A stretch of 64,000 nucleotides of DNA, from assembly GCF_900104675.1 (NCBI RefSeq), contig NZ_LT629945.1, forward strand, positions 129,001 to 193,000, in the 5' to 3' direction. The position numbers and the translations under genes are program-made. Position 1 is the first letter of the stretch, and each line of letters starts with the position of its first letter. The stretch comes from Angelakisella massiliensis (GTDB taxonomy: Bacteria; Bacillota; Clostridia; Oscillospirales; Ruminococcaceae). The notes below the pieces were generated by a model. The model did no database searches and was not told the DNA's origin. It saw only the letters and a program-made list of their open reading frames with translations. Below, piece after piece: positions 26,335 through 35,413 of this stretch.

Positions 26335-27315
26335 ATGGCAAACGATGTTCGTCCCGAAAGCATGGAAAGAATTACAAATGAGCAGCTGGCAAAATCTTTC
26401 ATTGAGGAGCAGGTTGACATCCTGCGGCGCCAAATCGGAGACAAAAAGGTTCTGCTTGCCCTGTCGGGCGGTGTGGACTCCTCGGTGGTAGCCGCACTGC
26501 TTATCAAGGCCATCGGGCGTCAGCTGGTCTGTGTTCATGTCAACCATGGCCTTCTGCGCAAAGGTGAGCCGGAGCAGGTCATTGAGGTTTTCCGCAATCA
26601 GATGAACGCCAATCTGGTTTATGTGGATGCTGTGGACCGTTTCCTGGATAAGCTCCAGGGTGAGGCTGATCCGGAGAAAAAGCGCAAAATCATCGGCGCT
26701 GAGTTCATTCGGGTATTTGAGGAAGAGGCAAGAAAACTGGAAGACATCTCTTTCCTGGCTCAGGGAACCATTTATCCTGATATCATCGAGAGCCACGGCG
26801 TAAAGGCCCACCACAATGTAGGCGGCCTGCCTGAGGATATGAAATTTGAGCTGGTGGAGCCGCTGAAGCTCCTGTTCAAGGATGAGGTACGCATGGTGGG
26901 CAAGACCCTGGGGCTACCCGACAACATGGTATTCCGTCAGCCCTTCCCCGGCCCTGGCCTTGGCGTACGCTGCCTGGGCGCCATCACCCGGGACCGCCTG
27001 GAGGCCGTTCGGGAATCCGACGCCATTCTTCGGGAGGAGTTCGAAAAGAACGGCCTGTCCGGTAAGGTCTGGCAGTACTTCACCGCTATTCCGGATATGA
27101 AGACTGTGGGGGTCCGGGACGGCAAACGGGTGGACGAGTGGTTTGTTATCCTGCGTGCTGTCAACACTGTGGATGCCATGAGCGCCACCATTGAGGAAAT
27201 TCCCTACTCTCTGCTCAACCATATCACCAAGCGCATCGTCAATGAGGTACCGGGAGTTTGCCGGGTAGTCTACGACCTGACTACAAAGCCTACCGGAACC
27301 ATCGAATGGGAATAA
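26335..27315 (+). CDS. guaA: Stand-alone GMP synthetase ATP-pyrophosphatase subunit
   Basis: The 326-residue protein uses the ATG at 26335 behind GGAGG. It carries the ATP-pyrophosphatase domain (P-loop [13 protein letters not shown] near residue 40, [22 protein letters not shown]) and the C-terminal dimerisation domain ([32 protein letters not shown]). These domains convert XMP to GMP. The N-terminal class I glutamine amidotransferase domain of ordinary bacterial GuaA (about 200 residues) is missing, and no amidotransferase gene is adjacent. Either a separate glutaminase subunit is encoded elsewhere, as in archaea, or the enzyme uses free ammonia. Confidence 0.85.
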   Translation: MANDVRPESMERITNEQLAKSFIEEQVDILRRQIGDKKVLLALSGGVDSSVVAALLIKAIGRQLVCVHVNHGLLRKGEPEQVIEVFRNQMNANLVYVDAVDRFLDKLQGEADPEKKRKIIGAEFIRVFEEEARKLEDISFLAQGTIYPDIIESHGVKAHHNVGGLPEDMKFELVEPLKLLFKDEVRMVGKTLGLPDNMVFRQPFPGPGLGVRCLGAITRDRLEAVRESDAILREEFEKNGLSGKVWQYFTAIPDMKTVGVRDGKRVDEWFVILRAVNTVDAMSATIEEIPYSLLNHITKRIVNEVPGVCRVVYDLTTKPTGTIEWE

Positions 27316-27403
27316 TATTGGGGGCAAAATACTCCTGAACCTGCCTCTTTTTAAAGGGCAGAATCCCTTGACGGCAACATTTTGGCAACATATTTGATCA
27401 TAA

Positions 27404-27445
27404 AAAAGTGCAAGCTGATCTTTGCAAGGTCAGTTTGCTCTTTTT
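27404..27445 (+). terminator. Intrinsic terminator after guaA
   Basis: Stem GCAAGCTGATC (27410-27420) / GTCAGTTTGC (27429-27438) with one wobble pair, followed by CTTTTT. It is about 90 bp after the stop codon. Confidence 0.7.
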
Positions 27446-27640
27446 GTTTTCAGGGGATATTTCTGTTGTCTCCAGGAAGAAAATTGAAAATTTCCCCTTG
27501 TCCCCTTGCTGCCTGTTTGCTTTGCAGCCTCAAACTGAATATCCCGGAAAACATACACAAGCTCCGGCTTCTTTCCCCTTTATATCCTCTGTCCTGGGAA
27601 AATCCAATATTCAGCAAAAGGGGTTCGCCATGTGCCCTGA

Positions 27641-27681
27641 CAAAAACAGAGCCCCAGGGGTTCATCCACCTGAAGCTCTGT
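27641..27681 (-). terminator. Intrinsic terminator after glf
   Basis: ACAGAGC / GCTCTGT arms (27646-27652 and 27675-27681) with an inner CAGG/CCTG helix. On the minus strand it is followed by TTTTTG. It lies 20 bp beyond the glf stop. Confidence 0.7.
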
Positions 27682-27699
27682 CCAGTCTGTTTTTTTCTG

Positions 27700-28797
27700 T
27701 TACAGCTGCGTTTTTTCCGCTGCTTCCAGGGCGGCGGCAATCACCTGATCCATGTCGTAATACCGGTACTCTCCCAGACGTCCTCCAAAGAGCACCTGCT
27801 CTTCTTTGTCCGCCAGCTGACGGTATTTTTGGTACAGAGCGGTGTTCTTCTCATCATTGACCGGGTAATAGGGTTCCCGGCCGGGCTTCCATTCCACACT
27901 GTATTCCCGGCTGATGACCGTTTTGGGCTGGGTGCCGAACTCAAAGTGCTTGTGCTCAATGATACGGGTATAGGGCGTCTCCCGGTCGGTATAGTTGACC
28001 ACCGCGTTGCCCTGATAGTTGGGCATATCCAGCACCTGGGTCTCAAAACGGACCTCCCGGTATTCCAGCGCTCCCAGGGAGTAACCGAAATAGGCATCGA
28101 TGGGGCCGGTATAAATCGCCTTGCGGGCCTGGCTGTTCCAGTAATCCCGCTGCTGCAAGTAGTCGGTATTCAGCTGTACCGGGATTCCTTCCAGCATCCG
28201 CTCCACCATTTTGGTATAGCCGCCCATGGGAATACCCTGATACAAAGCATTAAAGTAGTTGTTGTCATAGGTCAGCCGCACCGGCAGACGCCGGATGATG
28301 AAGGCCGGAAGCTGGTCACAGGGTCTGCCCCACTGCTTTTCGGTGTAGCCCTTGATCAGCTTTTCGTAGATATCCACCCCTACCAGGTTGATGGCCTGCT
28401 CCTCCAGATTGGCGGGATGCTCTACAAAACGGGACTGGCGCTGACGCTGGATCTCCGCTTGAGCCTCTTCCGGTGTGACAACCCCCCACATTTTATTGAA
28501 GGTGTGCATATTGAAGGGCATGGAATAGATTTCCCCATGATAGTTGGCAATGGGGCTGTTGGTATAGCGGTTGAACCGCGCAAAACGCCCGGCATATTTC
28601 CACACTTTCTCATCATTGGTGTGGAAAATATGGGCGCCATACCGATGCACCTGAATTCCCTCTATCTCTTTGGTATAAACATTACCGCCAATATGATCCC
28701 GCTTTTCCAGCACCAGGCAGGAATATCCCCTGTCGGTCATCTCCCGGGCAAACACCGCGCCAAACAGGCCGGAGCCCACAATCAACAGATCCACCAT
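27700..28797 (-). CDS. glf: UDP-galactopyranose mutase
   Basis: The 365-residue flavoenzyme converts UDP-galactopyranose to UDP-galactofuranose for surface polysaccharide synthesis. The FAD-binding VDLLIVGSGLFGAVFAREM opens the protein. RDHIGGNVYT (near residue 33), YGAHIFHTND (near 54) and IYTGPIDAYFGY (near 230) are family signatures, including the substrate-contacting residues. The length is typical. The start follows GGAGG. The glycosyltransferase gene ends 83 bp upstream, so the two probably form a surface-glycan operon. Confidence 0.93.
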   Translation of the reverse strand: MVDLLIVGSGLFGAVFAREMTDRGYSCLVLEKRDHIGGNVYTKEIEGIQVHRYGAHIFHTNDEKVWKYAGRFARFNRYTNSPIANYHGEIYSMPFNMHTFNKMWGVVTPEEAQAEIQRQRQSRFVEHPANLEEQAINLVGVDIYEKLIKGYTEKQWGRPCDQLPAFIIRRLPVRLTYDNNYFNALYQGIPMGGYTKMVERMLEGIPVQLNTDYLQQRDYWNSQARKAIYTGPIDAYFGYSLGALEYREVRFETQVLDMPNYQGNAVVNYTDRETPYTRIIEHKHFEFGTQPKTVISREYSVEWKPGREPYYPVNDEKNTALYQKYRQLADKEEQVLFGGRLGEYRYYDMDQVIAAALEAAEKTQL

Positions 28798-28880
28798 TTT
28801 TGTCTCCTCCTCAAAAGTCTGTCTTTCTTCCCTCTTCTCAGCAATCCCTTTCTTTCAGAGACGGGAAGCGGAAAGCAGGA

Positions 28881-29897
28881 TCAATTGAATCCCACAGCCT
28901 TCTGACTGATTTTATAAGCGGAAACAGCAATCCGTCTGCCGGTCCAGCCGGGAAGATTCATCACCTGGCCCATAATTCCCCACCGCAGACGATGGTACAG
29001 CCACAAATCCTGCTGCCGGATATATTCCCACAGCTGGCGCTTTTTCTCCAAATTTTCTTTGGTACCGGAACGGATCAGCATGACAGAGGAGATGATGGTG
29101 ATAATTTCCACATAATTGAACAGATATCTGCGCAGCTTCCGGTTTTCCACCTTTCGCAGATCCACCTGCTCGATCATCAGACGATTGACCCGAATCTGCT
29201 GATCAATGCGGCGGATCATGACGCTTTCATGGACCGATTGATCGTCCCGGCCAATAAAGTAGCGGTAAAAATCCACATTCAAGTAATACAGGGTTTTGAC
29301 ATAGGGCAATGGAACATACACAAACAGATTATCCACATAAAAAGTATGTTTCGGCAGATCCAGCCCGCTGTCCCGCAGCAGTTGGGTACGATAGATCACC
29401 GAGTGCATCAGGATGTATTGCCCCTTGGGGAAATATCCTGTATCATCCCAGGTAAAAACCCTGTTCTGCGGCAGCGTACCGGTGTAGCTCATCACCTTTT
29501 TATGGCGTGCGCCCACCTTTTCATAAACATAGTTGCACACCAGCATATCCACTGGTTCCGGGGAAGCCGCAAAGGTTCTCAGGGTTTCCAGCACCTTTTC
29601 ATAGGCTTTGCCGTCCACCCAATCGTCACTGTCCACCACCTTGTAATAAAGGCCGGTGGCGTTGCGCAAACCGGTCATCACAGCAGCGCCGTGACCGCCA
29701 TTTTCCTGATGAATGGCCCGGACAATGCCTGGATAGCTGCGCTGATACTCCTCGGCGATCTCCGCCGTACCGTCCTTGGAGCCGTCGTTGACGATGAGGA
29801 TCTCCACCTCGTCGCCGCCCTGGAGCAAGGTGTCCACACAATGCCGCATATACTCCTGGGAGTTGTAGCAGGGAATCGCGACAGACAAAAGCTTCAT
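28881..29897 (-). CDS. Family 2 glycosyltransferase
   Basis: About 338 residues from the ATG at 29897 (RBS GGAG); an in-frame ATG 11 codons upstream is less well placed. A GT-A fold is clear: LLSVAIPCYNSQEYM at the N-terminus, EILIVNDGSKDGT near residue 35, and the nucleotide/metal-binding VVDSDDW near 88. The C-terminal half is basic and amphipathic, suggesting peripheral membrane binding. With glf downstream, it is a candidate transferase in a galactofuranose-containing glycan; the donor is not proven. Confidence 0.85.
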   Translation of the reverse strand: MKLLSVAIPCYNSQEYMRHCVDTLLQGGDEVEILIVNDGSKDGTAEIAEEYQRSYPGIVRAIHQENGGHGAAVMTGLRNATGLYYKVVDSDDWVDGKAYEKVLETLRTFAASPEPVDMLVCNYVYEKVGARHKKVMSYTGTLPQNRVFTWDDTGYFPKGQYILMHSVIYRTQLLRDSGLDLPKHTFYVDNLFVYVPLPYVKTLYYLNVDFYRYFIGRDDQSVHESVMIRRIDQQIRVNRLMIEQVDLRKVENRKLRRYLFNYVEIITIISSVMLIRSGTKENLEKKRQLWEYIRQQDLWLYHRLRWGIMGQVMNLPGWTGRRIAVSAYKISQKAVGFN

Positions 29898-30093
29898 CTT
29901 TTCTTCTCCTTTATTCTCGCATTCCGACACATTTCGGACGCGTCCGATTCTTTCATCCTTTTTTATTATCCTACGAAACAGGAGGCAACGTCAAGGGCGT
30001 TTCACTTTTTTCTTTTCCTGTGGGGATGACATTTTCTTTTTGCTGTGATACAATCCTAAAAAATACAAATTTCCCCAAAGGAGACCATCATCT

Positions 30094-30561
30094 ATGAAAA
30101 AATTCTGCTCTGAATTCCGGGCTTTTGTCGCAAGGGGCAATGTGATTGACCTGGCGGTAGGTGTCATCATCGGCGGTGCTTTTCAGAAAATCGTCACTTC
30201 TCTTGTCAATGACATTCTGATGCCTCTCGTTACCATCTTTACCGGCGGGCTCGATTTTACCAATCATTTTATTGTACTGGATGGAGGACATTACGAGACC
30301 CTGGCAGCCGCCCAGGAGGCGGGAGCGGCAGTAATCAGCTACGGCAGCTTTCTGACGCAGGCACTGGATTTTCTGCTGATGGCGCTGGTGATTTTTCTTC
30401 TGGTCAAGGGGATGAACCGCCTGGCCCGGGAGACAATTGACCGGAACAAGACGCCCAAGGAGCCCCCTCGCCTCTGTCCCTATTGCAGGCAGGTGGTGGA
30501 TAAGGAGGCCACCCGGTGTCCCCATTGTACCAGTATGCTGGACGATCCTTCCCTGCGCTGA
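30094..30561 (+). CDS. mscL: Large-conductance mechanosensitive channel with C-terminal zinc ribbon
   Basis: The 155-residue protein has the MscL N-terminal amphipathic helix and TM1 (EFRAFVARGNVIDLAVGVIIGGAFQKIVTSLVNDI, with the pore-lining glycine/alanine face), a periplasm-side loop, and TM2 (ALDFLLMALVIFLLVKGMN). The usual cytoplasmic helix is followed by a CPYCRQVVDKEATRCPHCTS zinc ribbon (two CxxC pairs, about residues 129-146). It opens under membrane tension to release solutes on osmotic downshock. The ribbon extension occurs in a number of Firmicute MscLs; its role is unclear. Confidence 0.92.
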   Translation: MKKFCSEFRAFVARGNVIDLAVGVIIGGAFQKIVTSLVNDILMPLVTIFTGGLDFTNHFIVLDGGHYETLAAAQEAGAAVISYGSFLTQALDFLLMALVIFLLVKGMNRLARETIDRNKTPKEPPRLCPYCRQVVDKEATRCPHCTSMLDDPSLR

Positions 30562-30586
30562 ATTCATTTTCCCGTTATACCTACTT

Positions 30587-30674
30587 CTGCGGCCATCCTG
30601 ATTCCAAGGAATGTTCCGGACAAGTATTTTCTGTTTGGAAACAGCTTTTGGAAACAGGATGGCCGCAGCTTTTA
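30587..30674 (+). terminator. Long-loop terminator after mscL
   Basis: A perfect 14-bp stem CTGCGGCCATCCTG (30587-30600) / CAGGATGGCCGCAG (30655-30668) encloses a 54-nt loop that can form small inner hairpins (CTGTTT/AACAG). TTTT follows. The long loop is unusual for a simple terminator. Confidence 0.7.
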
Positions 30675-30812
30675 TAAAACCGCGGGGAATGGGGACAGCA
30701 GAAATTTGCCTCTACATCAGCTGAATTTTCTCCAAATTTTTCCTTTCAAAAAAGAAAAAGAACTCTGCTTTAAGCTTTACAATTTCGTCACAAAGTACCC
30801 CCTTATTCTATA

Positions 30813-30840
30813 TTGACAAATTGAAGGGCGATGCTATAAT
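30813..30840 (+). promoter_or_regulatory. Promoter of the marR-ABC operon
   Basis: Perfect -35 TTGACA (30813-30818) and -10 TATAAT (30835-30840) hexamers with a 16-nt spacer. The operator palindrome sits 6 nt downstream of the -10, over the expected start of transcription. Confidence 0.85.
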
Positions 30841-30846
30841 ATCAAC

Positions 30847-30862
30847 TGTTACCATGCTAACA
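30847..30862 (+). promoter_or_regulatory. Probable MarR operator
   Basis: The 16-bp palindrome TGTTACCATGCTAACA has perfect 5-bp arms, and its centre CATG is also self-complementary. It covers the transcription start region just before the MarR gene, the standard layout for autorepression. Confidence 0.7.
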
Positions 30863-30885
30863 ATATTGGAGGGAGATGTTTCTCC

Positions 30886-31320
30886 GTGGAAAACGAGCTG
30901 CACATCGGTTATCAGATCCGCACCCTGTCCAATCTGATGAAACGGAAAATGCTTCAGCTGCTTCCTTCCCCGCCTGATGATTCCATTACCGGGGTACAGG
31001 GGCAGGTGATCGGTTTCCTGTACCATCACCGGGATCAGGACATTTATCAAAAGGATCTGGAGCAGTGGTTCTGTGTCCGCCGGTCCACAGCCTCACGGCT
31101 GCTGAAAAATCTGGAGGAACGGGGCATTATCTGCCGTACACCGGTGGCTCACGACGCCAGACTGAAAAAGGTGACACTGACCCCGGAGGCCCTTGCCCGT
31201 CAGGAGGAGTTTTACGGCTATGTCCTTCAGCTGGAAGAGACACTGTCAAACGGTCTGACTCAAGCGGAACTGGCCACCTTCGCTCATCTGTGCGACAAGA
31301 TCAAATCCAATCTCACCTGA
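30886..31320 (+). CDS. MarR-family transcriptional regulator
   Basis: The 144-residue winged-helix protein probably starts at GTG 30886. The helix-turn-helix and wing read DIYQKDLEQWFCVRRSTASRLLKNLEERGIICR with the following basic KKVTLTPEA. It probably binds the palindrome at 30,847-30,862 and represses its own operon, including the two ABC exporter genes beginning 87 bp downstream, until a ligand (perhaps a toxic compound) releases it. Confidence 0.88.
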   Translation: MENELHIGYQIRTLSNLMKRKMLQLLPSPPDDSITGVQGQVIGFLYHHRDQDIYQKDLEQWFCVRRSTASRLLKNLEERGIICRTPVAHDARLKKVTLTPEALARQEEFYGYVLQLEETLSNGLTQAELATFAHLCDKIKSNLT

Positions 31321-31406
31321 TCTTTTTGGAGAAGCATTTGTTTGCCTGCGGTACACTCTGCTGTTTTCACAGCCCTTGCCCAGGCTGATCCCAAAGGAGG
31401 TATTCC

Positions 31407-33149
31407 ATGATCAAAAAATTGTCCGCCTGTATCCGTGAATACAAAACAGCGTCTTTGTTAGCGCCGCTGTTCGTGACGCTGGAAGTGGTGATGGAGACCA
31501 TCATTCCCATGCTCATGGCGCTGCTCATCGACAACGGCATTGAAGCCGGAAATATGTCGGAGGTCACCAGAATAGGGCTGTTGCTGGTGGTATGTACCCT
31601 GCTGTCCATGTTTTTCGGAGCCTGCTCCGGCAACTATGCCGCTTTGGCCGCCACCGGCTTTGCCAAAAACCTGCGCAAAGATATGTATTACCGGATTCAG
31701 GGCTTTTCTTTCGCCAATATCGATAAGTTTTCCACCTCTGGTATTGTGACCCGTCTGACCACCGACGTCAGCAATGTCCAGATGGCTTATCAGATGATCA
31801 TCCGTATTGCGGTGCGTTCCCCCATCATGTTCATTTTCGCCCTGGGAATGTCCTTCAGTCTCAACGCCCGCCTGTCGCTGATCTTTCTGGCGATCATTCC
31901 TTTTCTGGCCCTGGGGCTGTATTTGATCATCCGCACCGCATTCCCGGTGATGCAGAGAGTGTTCCGCACTTATGATAAACTGAACAATGTTGTCCAGGAA
32001 AATCTGTCCGGCATCCGGGTGGTCAAATCCTTCGTGCGGGAAAAGAAGGAAAATGAGAAATTTGATGAGGTTTCAGATGAAATCTACACCGATTTCTGCA
32101 AAGGTGAAAAGACCCTGGCCTTCAATATGCCCCTGATGCAGCTGGCCATCTATACCGCCATTCTGCTGATTTCCTGGCTGGGCGCCCGTATGATCGTAGG
32201 CTCCTCCATGACCACCGGCCATCTCACCAGCCTGCTGACCTATGCCATCCAGATCCTTTCCAGCCTGATGATGCTGTCCATGGTTTTTGTCATGATCACT
32301 ATTGCCCGTGCTTCCGCTCAGCGTGTCGCGGAGATTCTCAGTGAAGAAAGCAGCATCGTCAATGGCCCCAATCCTGTAAAGGAAGTGGCGGATGGTTCCA
32401 TCAGCTTCCGCAATGTGGAATTCCGCTATGCCAAGGACCAGGAAAAGCCTTCTCTGTCCGGTATCAACCTGGAAATCGCCTCCGGTGAGACCATCGGTAT
32501 CCTGGGCGGCACCGGAAGCTCCAAGAGTACCCTGGTGCAGCTGATCCCCCGGCTGTACGATGTTACCAGCGGTCAGCTGCTGGTGGGCGGACGGGATGTC
32601 CGGGACTATGATCTGGAAACGCTTCGCAACCAGGTGGCCATGGTACTGCAAAAGAACGTGCTGTTCTCCGGTACCATCAAGGAAAATCTCCGCTGGGGCA
32701 ATCCGGACGCCACCGACGAGGAGCTCGTTCACGCTTGTCAGCTGGCTCAGGCGGACAGCTTCATCCAGACCTTCCCCCAAAAATATGATACCTACATTGA
32801 GCAGGGCGGTACCAACGTTTCCGGCGGACAGCGGCAGCGGCTGTGCATTGCCCGCGCACTGCTGAAGAAGCCCAAGATCCTGATTCTGGACGATTCCACC
32901 AGCGCTGTGGACACCCATACCGACGCCATGATCCGCAAGGCCTTCCGTGAAGAAATTCCCGGTACCACCAAGCTGATCATCGCCCAGCGTATCTCTTCTG
33001 TTCAGGACGCTGACAGAATCATCGTTCTGGACGGCGGCAAAGTCAACGGCTTCGGCACCCATGAAGAGCTGCTGGCCACCAATAAGATTTATCGTGAAGT
33101 TTATGAGTCTCAGATGAAAGGAGGAGATTCTGATGCCAATGATGCGTAA
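31407..33149 (+). CDS. ABC exporter half-transporter A (degenerate catalytic site)
   Basis: The 580-residue type IV ABC half-transporter has a six-helix membrane domain (1-310) then an ATPase domain. Walker A is GGTGSSKST (near residue 367), signature VSGGQ (near 473) and Walker B LILDDST (near 497). The catalytic glutamate after Walker B is replaced by Asp (LDD), the mark of the degenerate site in heterodimeric exporters such as TM287/288 and BmrC. It therefore works with the next gene product, which overlaps it by 17 bp. The likely role is export of drugs, peptides or lipids under MarR control. Confidence 0.88.
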   Translation: MIKKLSACIREYKTASLLAPLFVTLEVVMETIIPMLMALLIDNGIEAGNMSEVTRIGLLLVVCTLLSMFFGACSGNYAALAATGFAKNLRKDMYYRIQGFSFANIDKFSTSGIVTRLTTDVSNVQMAYQMIIRIAVRSPIMFIFALGMSFSLNARLSLIFLAIIPFLALGLYLIIRTAFPVMQRVFRTYDKLNNVVQENLSGIRVVKSFVREKKENEKFDEVSDEIYTDFCKGEKTLAFNMPLMQLAIYTAILLISWLGARMIVGSSMTTGHLTSLLTYAIQILSSLMMLSMVFVMITIARASAQRVAEILSEESSIVNGPNPVKEVADGSISFRNVEFRYAKDQEKPSLSGINLEIASGETIGILGGTGSSKSTLVQLIPRLYDVTSGQLLVGGRDVRDYDLETLRNQVAMVLQKNVLFSGTIKENLRWGNPDATDEELVHACQLAQADSFIQTFPQKYDTYIEQGGTNVSGGQRQRLCIARALLKKPKILILDDSTSAVDTHTDAMIRKAFREEIPGTTKLIIAQRISSVQDADRIIVLDGGKVNGFGTHEELLATNKIYREVYESQMKGGDSDANDA

Positions 33150-35037
33150 CGCCAGAGGCGGCCATTTTTCCATGTCGGCGGAGGACCGCAAGGGCGCCGG
33201 CAAGCGGCTGATGGGCTATGTTCTGCGCCATCACCGCATCCGTATCGCTGTGGTCATTGTGGGAATCCTCCTCAGTTCCTATGCCACGGTAGCCGGATCC
33301 ATGTTTATCAAGGATCTGATCGACGTTTATATTGAGCCTATGCTCCTCTCCTCCCAGCCGGATTTCGGGCCTCTGCTGTCCGCGATCCTGAAGATGGCCT
33401 CTATCTATCTGGTGGGTATTCTGGCCGCTTTGCTGTATAACCGTACCATGGTCAGCATCTCCCAGGGAGTCCTGAGGGATATCCGTCAGGAAATGTTCTC
33501 CCATATGCAGACCCTGCCCATCCGTTACTTTGATACCCACTCTCACGGCGACGTGATGAGCTACTACACCAACGATACCGATACCCTGCGGCAGATGATC
33601 GCTCAGAGCTTGCCTCAGCTGCTCTCCAGTATCGTAACAGTGATACTGGCCTTTGCCGCCATGCTCAAAACCAGTGTTGCGCTGACCGCTATGGTGCTGT
33701 GCTGCCTGGTACTGATGATGCTCACCACCAAGGTCGTGGCGGGACGCAGCGGCCGGTACTTTGTGCGGCAGCAGGATTCCATTGGTAAGGTCAACGGCTA
33801 TATTGAAGAGATGGTCAGCGGACAGAAGGTGGTCAAAGTCTTCTGCCACGAGGAAGCCGCCAAGGAGGGCTTTGACAAGCTCAACGACCAACTGGCCGGA
33901 GACGCCTACAAGGCCAACAAGTACGCCAACATTCTCATGCCCCTGATGGCCAATATGGGCAATCTTCAGTATGTTCTCATCGCCATCACCGGCAGCTTCC
34001 TGGTTCTCAGCGGCGGTTCCGCTCTCACCCTGGGTGATATCATCTCTTTCCTCCAGCTGTCCCGGAGCTTCAGCAATCCCATCAGCCAGATGGCAAACCA
34101 GCTGAACTCTGTGGTCATGGCTTTGGCCGGCGCGGGAAGAATCTTCCGCTTTATTGATGAACAGCCGGAGCAGGATGAGGGCATTGTCACCCTGGTGGAC
34201 GCCAAGTATGATCAAAACGATCAACTGGTGGAAAGCAGCGAGCGCACCGAGATATGGGCCTGGAAATATCCTCACCCCGATGGAACCGTAACCTATACCC
34301 GTGTGCGGGGCGACATTACCCTGGAAAACGTGGATTTTGCCTATGAGGAAGGGAAAACAATCCTTCATGATATCAGCCTGTACGCCAAACCTGGCCAGAA
34401 GGTGGCTTTTGTCGGCGCTACCGGTGCGGGTAAAACCACCATCACCAACCTCCTCAACCGTTTCTATGATATTGAGGACGGCAAGATCCGTTATGACGGC
34501 ATCAACATCAACAAGATCCGCAAATCTGATCTCCGCCGCAGCCTGGGTATTGTTCTGCAGGATACCAATCTCTTTACCGGCACAGTGATGGAGAACATCC
34601 GTTATGGCCGTCTGGATGCCACCGACGAGGAAGTACGGCAGGCTGCCCGTCTGGCCAACGCCGATGACTTTATTTCCCGTCTGCCCAAGGGATATGACAC
34701 CATGCTCACCTCCAACGGCTCCGAGCTTTCTCAGGGCCAGCGGCAGCTAATCGCCATCGCCCGGGCCGCTGTGGCCGATCCCCCTGTAATGATTCTGGAT
34801 GAGGCCACTTCTTCCATTGATACTCGTACTGAATCTCTGGTACAGAAGGGTATGGACGCTCTGATGGTAGGCCGCACCGTCTTTGTCATCGCCCACCGCC
34901 TCTCCACTGTCCGCAACTCCAACGCTATCATGGTGCTGGATCATGGACGGATCATTGAGCGGGGCGATCATGAGCAGCTGATCGCCGCCAAGGGCACCTA
35001 TTACCAGCTGTATACCGGCGCTTTTGAGCTGGAATAA
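33133..35037 (+). CDS. ABC exporter half-transporter B (catalytically intact)
   Basis: The 634-residue partner half-transporter has its membrane domain in about residues 25-330. A linker of about 60 residues carries an inserted acidic/aromatic segment (YDQNDQLVESSERTEIWAWK) before the ATPase domain. Walker A is GATGAGKTT, the signature LSQGQ (Gly to Gln at the second position compared with LSGGQ), and Walker B MILDEAT with the catalytic glutamate, followed by the switch His in IAHRLST. Because its own signature is altered and the partner's is intact, the competent ATP site lies between this Walker B and the partner's VSGGQ. Confidence 0.88.
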   Translation: MPMMRNARGGHFSMSAEDRKGAGKRLMGYVLRHHRIRIAVVIVGILLSSYATVAGSMFIKDLIDVYIEPMLLSSQPDFGPLLSAILKMASIYLVGILAALLYNRTMVSISQGVLRDIRQEMFSHMQTLPIRYFDTHSHGDVMSYYTNDTDTLRQMIAQSLPQLLSSIVTVILAFAAMLKTSVALTAMVLCCLVLMMLTTKVVAGRSGRYFVRQQDSIGKVNGYIEEMVSGQKVVKVFCHEEAAKEGFDKLNDQLAGDAYKANKYANILMPLMANMGNLQYVLIAITGSFLVLSGGSALTLGDIISFLQLSRSFSNPISQMANQLNSVVMALAGAGRIFRFIDEQPEQDEGIVTLVDAKYDQNDQLVESSERTEIWAWKYPHPDGTVTYTRVRGDITLENVDFAYEEGKTILHDISLYAKPGQKVAFVGATGAGKTTITNLLNRFYDIEDGKIRYDGININKIRKSDLRRSLGIVLQDTNLFTGTVMENIRYGRLDATDEEVRQAARLANADDFISRLPKGYDTMLTSNGSELSQGQRQLIAIARAAVADPPVMILDEATSSIDTRTESLVQKGMDALMVGRTVFVIAHRLSTVRNSNAIMVLDHGRIIERGDHEQLIAAKGTYYQLYTGAFELE

Positions 35038-35060
35038 CAAACAAAACATCGTTCTGTCAG

Positions 35061-35103
35061 CAACGCCCCGGACCACCTGAAAAGATGGCCCGGGGCGTTG
35101 TGC
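35061..35103 (+). terminator. Terminator of the marR-ABC operon
   Basis: A perfect 11-bp stem CAACGCCCCGG (35061-35071) / CCGGGGCGTTG (35090-35100) begins 23 bp after the stop. The T-tract is weak (TGCTG), so it may act with the repeats downstream or as an mRNA end-stabilising hairpin. Confidence 0.65.
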
Positions 35104-35143
35104 TGATATCCAATGATGGAGAAAAGGGAAAAGGGGGTTACGC

Positions 35144-35344
35144 CCAAAGGGACTCGTCCCTTTGGAAACCCATAGTTGAGGTAATAGCGATCTAGTTAGA
35201 CGGAGATAGTGCCTGCCGCTGTTTTGGCTGGTACCTTTAGGTTTTATGGGAACGGGTGGGAGGGATGGTTTCTGTTCCTATTCCGGAAGAGGCGGTATCG
35301 CCCGCTCGCCGGTTGCCCGGGTAAAGCCGGACAATCCACTCGCT
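35144..35344 (+). repeat. Dispersed intergenic repeat, right copy R1
   Basis: Starts with the palindrome CCAAAGGGAC-TC-GTCCCTTTGG (35144-35165), then the long unit from GAGATAGTGCCTGCCGCTG to AATCCACTCGCT. It is nearly identical over about 130 bp to R2 at 35,414-35,634, 270 bp away. The left copies at 481-619 and 936-1072 are the same unit inverted. Confidence 0.85.
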
Positions 35345-35413
35345 CCTTTTGGCGGGGATTTGGTCTCTGTTCTGAATGGCCGCTGGGTAAAGAGTTGGCG
35401 CCAGGGGGTACGC

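Noticed and set aside
27382-30029. Long plus-strand frames opposite glf and the glycosyltransferase
   Set aside because: They are antisense shadows of two clear minus-strand genes with full motif sets and terminators.
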